Below are positions 48,271 to 51,362 of a stretch of DNA of 51,362 nt, piece after piece (positions within the stretch are counted from its first letter, which is position 1; each line of letters begins with the position of its first letter). The notes under the pieces are model-generated. The model saw only the letters and a list, made by a program, of their open reading frames with translations, was not told the origin of the DNA and did no database searches. The DNA comes from an uncultured Bacteroides sp. (lineage in GTDB: Bacteria > Bacteroidota > Bacteroidia > Bacteroidales > Bacteroidaceae), in contig CASEKR010000016.1 in the NCBI GenBank assembly GCA_949288585.1, positions 1 to 51,362 on the forward strand, in the 5' to 3' direction. A program made the translations under genes and the position numbers.

Positions 48271-51246
48271 ATGGCTAAGAAAGTACAGTTAAAAGACAAC
48301 AACGGCAACAAGGCATACCCTGTTACCAGCAGCGCATGTGTGGGCATGAGCGACGGCAGCGGCAGCTTGGATAAGAAGATTGCCGGGATGAACAGCAAAA
48401 TAAGCTATGTAAACTGCACTACAGGAGCAGGCACAGCCGCTAAAACGGTGCCGCTTTCTGATTTTGCCCTTTCGACAGGCATACGGCTTGTCGTGAAGAT
48501 GAGTTATGCGAACACGGCAGCATCGGCTACGCTGAACGTGAACAATACAGGCGCGAAAACGCTGTATTACAACGGCAACCCGGCAACGGCGGACAACACA
48601 TGGGAGGCAGGCGAGGTGCTCGATGTGTATTATGACGGTACGAATTACCAGTCAAGCAGCTTCCAAGGAGGAGGAGTCAAAGCTGAAAAAATAGAATTTG
48701 ACAATTCTGATACAGAAATTAAATCAGATAATGCACAGGGAGCTATTGAAGAATCTTATGCGCAGGGAAAATCCAATAGAGAAATTATCTTCAATGTAGA
48801 TATTTCTCAAAAATTTAAATTCACAGACGGTAAGTATATAACAGATTTAGGTACGTTAGGGAATTCTTCAAATTTATCTTATTGTGATTATGTAGATATT
48901 TCATCATATAATTATCTATATATCAGTTTGGTATCATTATCATCTAATAATACAATCAAGGCTTCAATAGCATTCTATGATGAAAAAAGGGTATTTATAA
49001 GCAGCTATACTCCGGATAACACACCTGATAGGACGTTGGATGCTATGACAATAGCTATTCCTGCTAACGCCCGTTATTTAAGAACAAGTAAATGGGCTCA
49101 GTCTATAATGGACGAATATCAGTTTGCATTCATAGCAAAAGCCTGCATGAACTTATCGGTCTTATCAGATGAAATAGACGGCATTTATGATATATTAAAA
49201 AAAGAGATTGATATAAGCAATGAAGTCACATTTAGCAGGGACACATCAAAAGCGTTTATCAACGCAAATAATGGAAATAGGGAAGGAAGTAGTATTTTTA
49301 AATGTAGTGAAAATTATATTGATATAACCGGAGTTCAATATATCCGATGTGTAATAGGATTTAATAAGGCATATAACAATATCGGTTATGCTTTCTATGA
49401 TTCAGAAAAAAAATTCATATCCGGAGGACATGCAGGTGAAACATCGGATCAAGATTCCGGGGAAGAAGAAATATTGATAGAAGAAATACCTTCTTCCGCA
49501 AAATATTTCAGATACACAATATATAACACTATTTCCCTTATTATCGGAAAATATATTACAGATATAGTTGATGAAGGTGAAACCGTTGATTTAACAGACA
49601 GGGCTGTTTTTACAACAGGGAATATGGATGTAACAACAGGAAGCTCTACCAATACGGGCGGATATACAACCTATATGAATTTCGGTTATATCAATATATC
49701 CGGATTTAAAAGAATACGCAGTACTTTATATGTTACTACTGTAAGTGCATGTAATGTCGGCATTATATTTCTAAATAAAAGTTTAGAAATAATATCATCT
49801 GTAAGATGTGCTATTGATAGCTATGTAGGTCATAAGGAAGTCACTGTCAATGTTCCTTCTGATGCCGTATATTATATTAATACAATAGATGAACCATCAG
49901 CGTTTGTGCTTGTTGGCTATAAGTCAGATTCTTCTGAAAATGGAAGTGGAAATGAAGATGAAGATAATAATAGCTATAACGATTTGAGGTTAAATAGGAT
50001 TGATGTAAACTCTCCAAGTATCACTGTAACCGGAGATGACTTGGGGCTTAGTATGGATAAAACTGCGGTAAATTGCAGCATTAAATGTCGTTTTAAAGAT
50101 AAGACTATATATGAAGAGAACGGAGAAATAGCTTATCAAGGCTCTTCATCATTAGCTATGCCGAAAAAAGGGTTTACACTAACATTTTCCGAAAAGCATA
50201 GATTTAAAGATTGGATAGAAATGGACGAATACCATTGCAAGGGGTATTACTCGGATTGGCTTCATTGCAGGGATTTGCTTGCTAACAAGATATTAGAGCA
50301 GATAATATTAACACGGCCACAGAATGCAAGGCGCTCTTATCAGTTCAACAATAACAAGTTTGAGGCAAATGATTTTGAATTTTTGGTAGATAGCGGAGCC
50401 TTATGCCATGTAGATGGATTTCCGATAGAATTGTATATTAATGATTCATATTGGGGGCTTTATTCTTTGAACATAAAAAAGGAAAGAGACAACTATAAAT
50501 TGAAAAAAGACGATATAGACCATATACAGATTGAGGCTTCAACTGATGTATCTTATGGGAGTGCTTCGTCTTTCAATTGGGGAGGGGTTGAGATACGTTG
50601 TCCGAAATCAGACAGCGGTAATGAAGAATTTGTTGAAAACGCCACCCCGAATGATGGGGAAGTGAAAACTGCATGGATTGGATTTTTGACGAATCTTAAT
50701 GCCATAGATGAAGGCAGTACGACAAAGGAAAATCTTGAAGCATTCCTTAACCTGCAAGATTGGATTGACAACATATTGGTATGCTGGTTCCTGAATCACA
50801 CTGATAATTGGAGCAAAAACACGCTTTATACAACTTGGGATGCTGGGTTGCATTGGTCACCGCTGTTATATGACATGGATAATACATTTGGAATAGTAGA
50901 TATTACTGGAGGCTCTGTAAAGCCATATAATTATAATACATTCGAGCATAAGGCATACACTAACTGCCCATGGCTGTCGAAGATTGAAACAATCCTTTCA
51001 ATTGAAATAAAAAGTCGTTATGCGGAATTGCGTAAAAAAGGCATATTCACGAGTGAAAATGTAGACAATCTTGTTACCTCATGGGTAAAAGAAGTGGGAA
51101 CGGACGTGTATAAGGATGATACGGAACGCTGGAGTTATCCCGGACTTGGAAATGGTGGGTCTTTCATTGACAGCCATTACAGGATTTTCAGATGGATAAG
51201 TGACAGATTGGGTTATTTGGATGAAAAATATGGATATACAGAGTAA
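48271..51246 (+). CDS. Tail fiber with C-terminal CotH-type kinase domain
   Basis: A 991-aa protein. Residues 1-135 are a GC-rich-encoded fiber base (SATLNVNNTGAKTLYYNGNP, ending SSFQGGGV). Residues about 175-290, 318-430 and 440-550 are three similar beta modules (YVDISSYNYL, YIDITGVQYI, YINISGFKRI, each followed by an FYDxxxxFIS-like strand and a PxxAxY strand). From about 600 on it matches CotH-family kinases: GFPIELYINDSYWGLYSLNI (about 715), FLNHTDNWSKNTLY (about 842) and LYDMDNTFG (about 866). CotH proteins are protein kinases of the spore coat type; here the domain sits on a phage fiber. DNA after about 48,680 is abruptly AT-rich, pointing to a transferred tip. Confidence 0.82.
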   Translation: MAKKVQLKDNNGNKAYPVTSSACVGMSDGSGSLDKKIAGMNSKISYVNCTTGAGTAAKTVPLSDFALSTGIRLVVKMSYANTAASATLNVNNTGAKTLYYNGNPATADNTWEAGEVLDVYYDGTNYQSSSFQGGGVKAEKIEFDNSDTEIKSDNAQGAIEESYAQGKSNREIIFNVDISQKFKFTDGKYITDLGTLGNSSNLSYCDYVDISSYNYLYISLVSLSSNNTIKASIAFYDEKRVFISSYTPDNTPDRTLDAMTIAIPANARYLRTSKWAQSIMDEYQFAFIAKACMNLSVLSDEIDGIYDILKKEIDISNEVTFSRDTSKAFINANNGNREGSSIFKCSENYIDITGVQYIRCVIGFNKAYNNIGYAFYDSEKKFISGGHAGETSDQDSGEEEILIEEIPSSAKYFRYTIYNTISLIIGKYITDIVDEGETVDLTDRAVFTTGNMDVTTGSSTNTGGYTTYMNFGYINISGFKRIRSTLYVTTVSACNVGIIFLNKSLEIISSVRCAIDSYVGHKEVTVNVPSDAVYYINTIDEPSAFVLVGYKSDSSENGSGNEDEDNNSYNDLRLNRIDVNSPSITVTGDDLGLSMDKTAVNCSIKCRFKDKTIYEENGEIAYQGSSSLAMPKKGFTLTFSEKHRFKDWIEMDEYHCKGYYSDWLHCRDLLANKILEQIILTRPQNARRSYQFNNNKFEANDFEFLVDSGALCHVDGFPIELYINDSYWGLYSLNIKKERDNYKLKKDDIDHIQIEASTDVSYGSASSFNWGGVEIRCPKSDSGNEEFVENATPNDGEVKTAWIGFLTNLNAIDEGSTTKENLEAFLNLQDWIDNILVCWFLNHTDNWSKNTLYTTWDAGLHWSPLLYDMDNTFGIVDITGGSVKPYNYNTFEHKAYTNCPWLSKIETILSIEIKSRYAELRKKGIFTSENVDNLVTSWVKEVGTDVYKDDTERWSYPGLGNGGSFIDSHYRIFRWISDRLGYLDEKYGYTE

Positions 51247-51248
51247 TT

Positions 51249-51362
51249 ATGAAAAAGTTTATCGAAAAAATCGGGATTGACAAGCTTGCCCATTTGGGTA
51301 TCGGCGGGCTTGTGTGCGCGTGTGTTACGTTTGTGGTTATTTTGCAAGACATGGATACGCTG
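51249..51362 (+). CDS. Membrane protein, N-terminal part only
   Basis: ATG two bases after the fiber stop; the frame runs off the window. It reads MKKFIEKIGIDKLAHLGIGG, then LVCACVTFVVILQDMDTL: a short amphipathic start with the motif DKLAHxGxGG, then a membrane helix. DK-AH-G-G patterns occur in small inner-membrane proteins found near phage lysis genes. Likely start of the lysis module. Confidence 0.5.
   Translation, partial: MKKFIEKIGIDKLAHLGIGGLVCACVTFVVILQDMDTL

Noticed and set aside
48271-51246. Diversity-generating retroelement acting on the fiber
   Set aside because: No reverse transcriptase, no template repeat and no A-biased variable repeat is visible in the window.

Overview
The window comes from a Bacteroidales genome (Bacteroides or a close relative). 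Three things point there: a left-hand operon of CTnDOT-type conjugation genes (DUF4134, DUF4133 and TraG families), -7 boxes of the form TAnnTTTG, several with a TTTG box 19-20 nt upstream, and near-absence of Shine-Dalgarno sites outside one odd operon. Two mobile elements abut. Bases 1-8000 are the end of an integrative conjugative element (minus strand). About 8000-9100 to the right edge is a tailed-phage prophage that continues past the window.

Left element: the tra operon runs leftward: single-TM protein, two DUF4134 proteins, DUF4133 TraF, TraG/VirB4 ATPase, an 847-aa secreted protein, a frameshifted TraI-like gene, and the first codons of another exported protein. Upstream lies only the tail of a toprim-type primase with its terminator. 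The element looks truncated and at least partly broken.

Phage left arm (8.0-16.4 kb): a leftward XRE repressor operon faces a rightward operon (small protein, LuxR-type regulator, tyrosine integrase, adenine methyltransferase) across an inverted-repeat operator candidate. Then come a tRNA-like sequence and a tandem array of three P22-type antirepressor genes, two of them frameshifted. They share an almost identical 5' end, and each carries a different 27-bp palindrome at the same codon position. A KilA-N gene and small early genes follow, one with an A-AAA-AAC slippery start.

Replication and virion (16.4-51.4 kb): a primase-helicase fusion is followed by an iteron-type origin. The first head block holds an S49 protease, a major capsid protein and a glycosyltransferase-like protein, then packaging genes including the large terminase. 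An accessory island (28.4-33.3 kb) holds an HU-like protein, a minus-strand membrane-protein cassette, two structured leader RNAs, a five-gene overlapping operon with strong Shine-Dalgarno junctions, and a HicAB toxin-antitoxin pair. The second virion block has the portal, connector and tail genes, tape measure and fibers, ending in a 991-aa fiber with a CotH-type kinase domain in AT-rich, probably imported DNA. Four virion segments are each preceded by the same promoter-like module, GTCCTTT-N19/20-TACCTTTG, suggesting one late regulon.

The most promising undescribed systems are the antirepressor array with covarying palindromes, the hairpin leader plus complementary short RNA at 30.9-31.2 kb, the three-way-junction RNA at 29.8 kb, and the Shine-Dalgarno-linked small-gene operon. 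All functional statements are read from sequence and family knowledge; none was tested by search or folding software.
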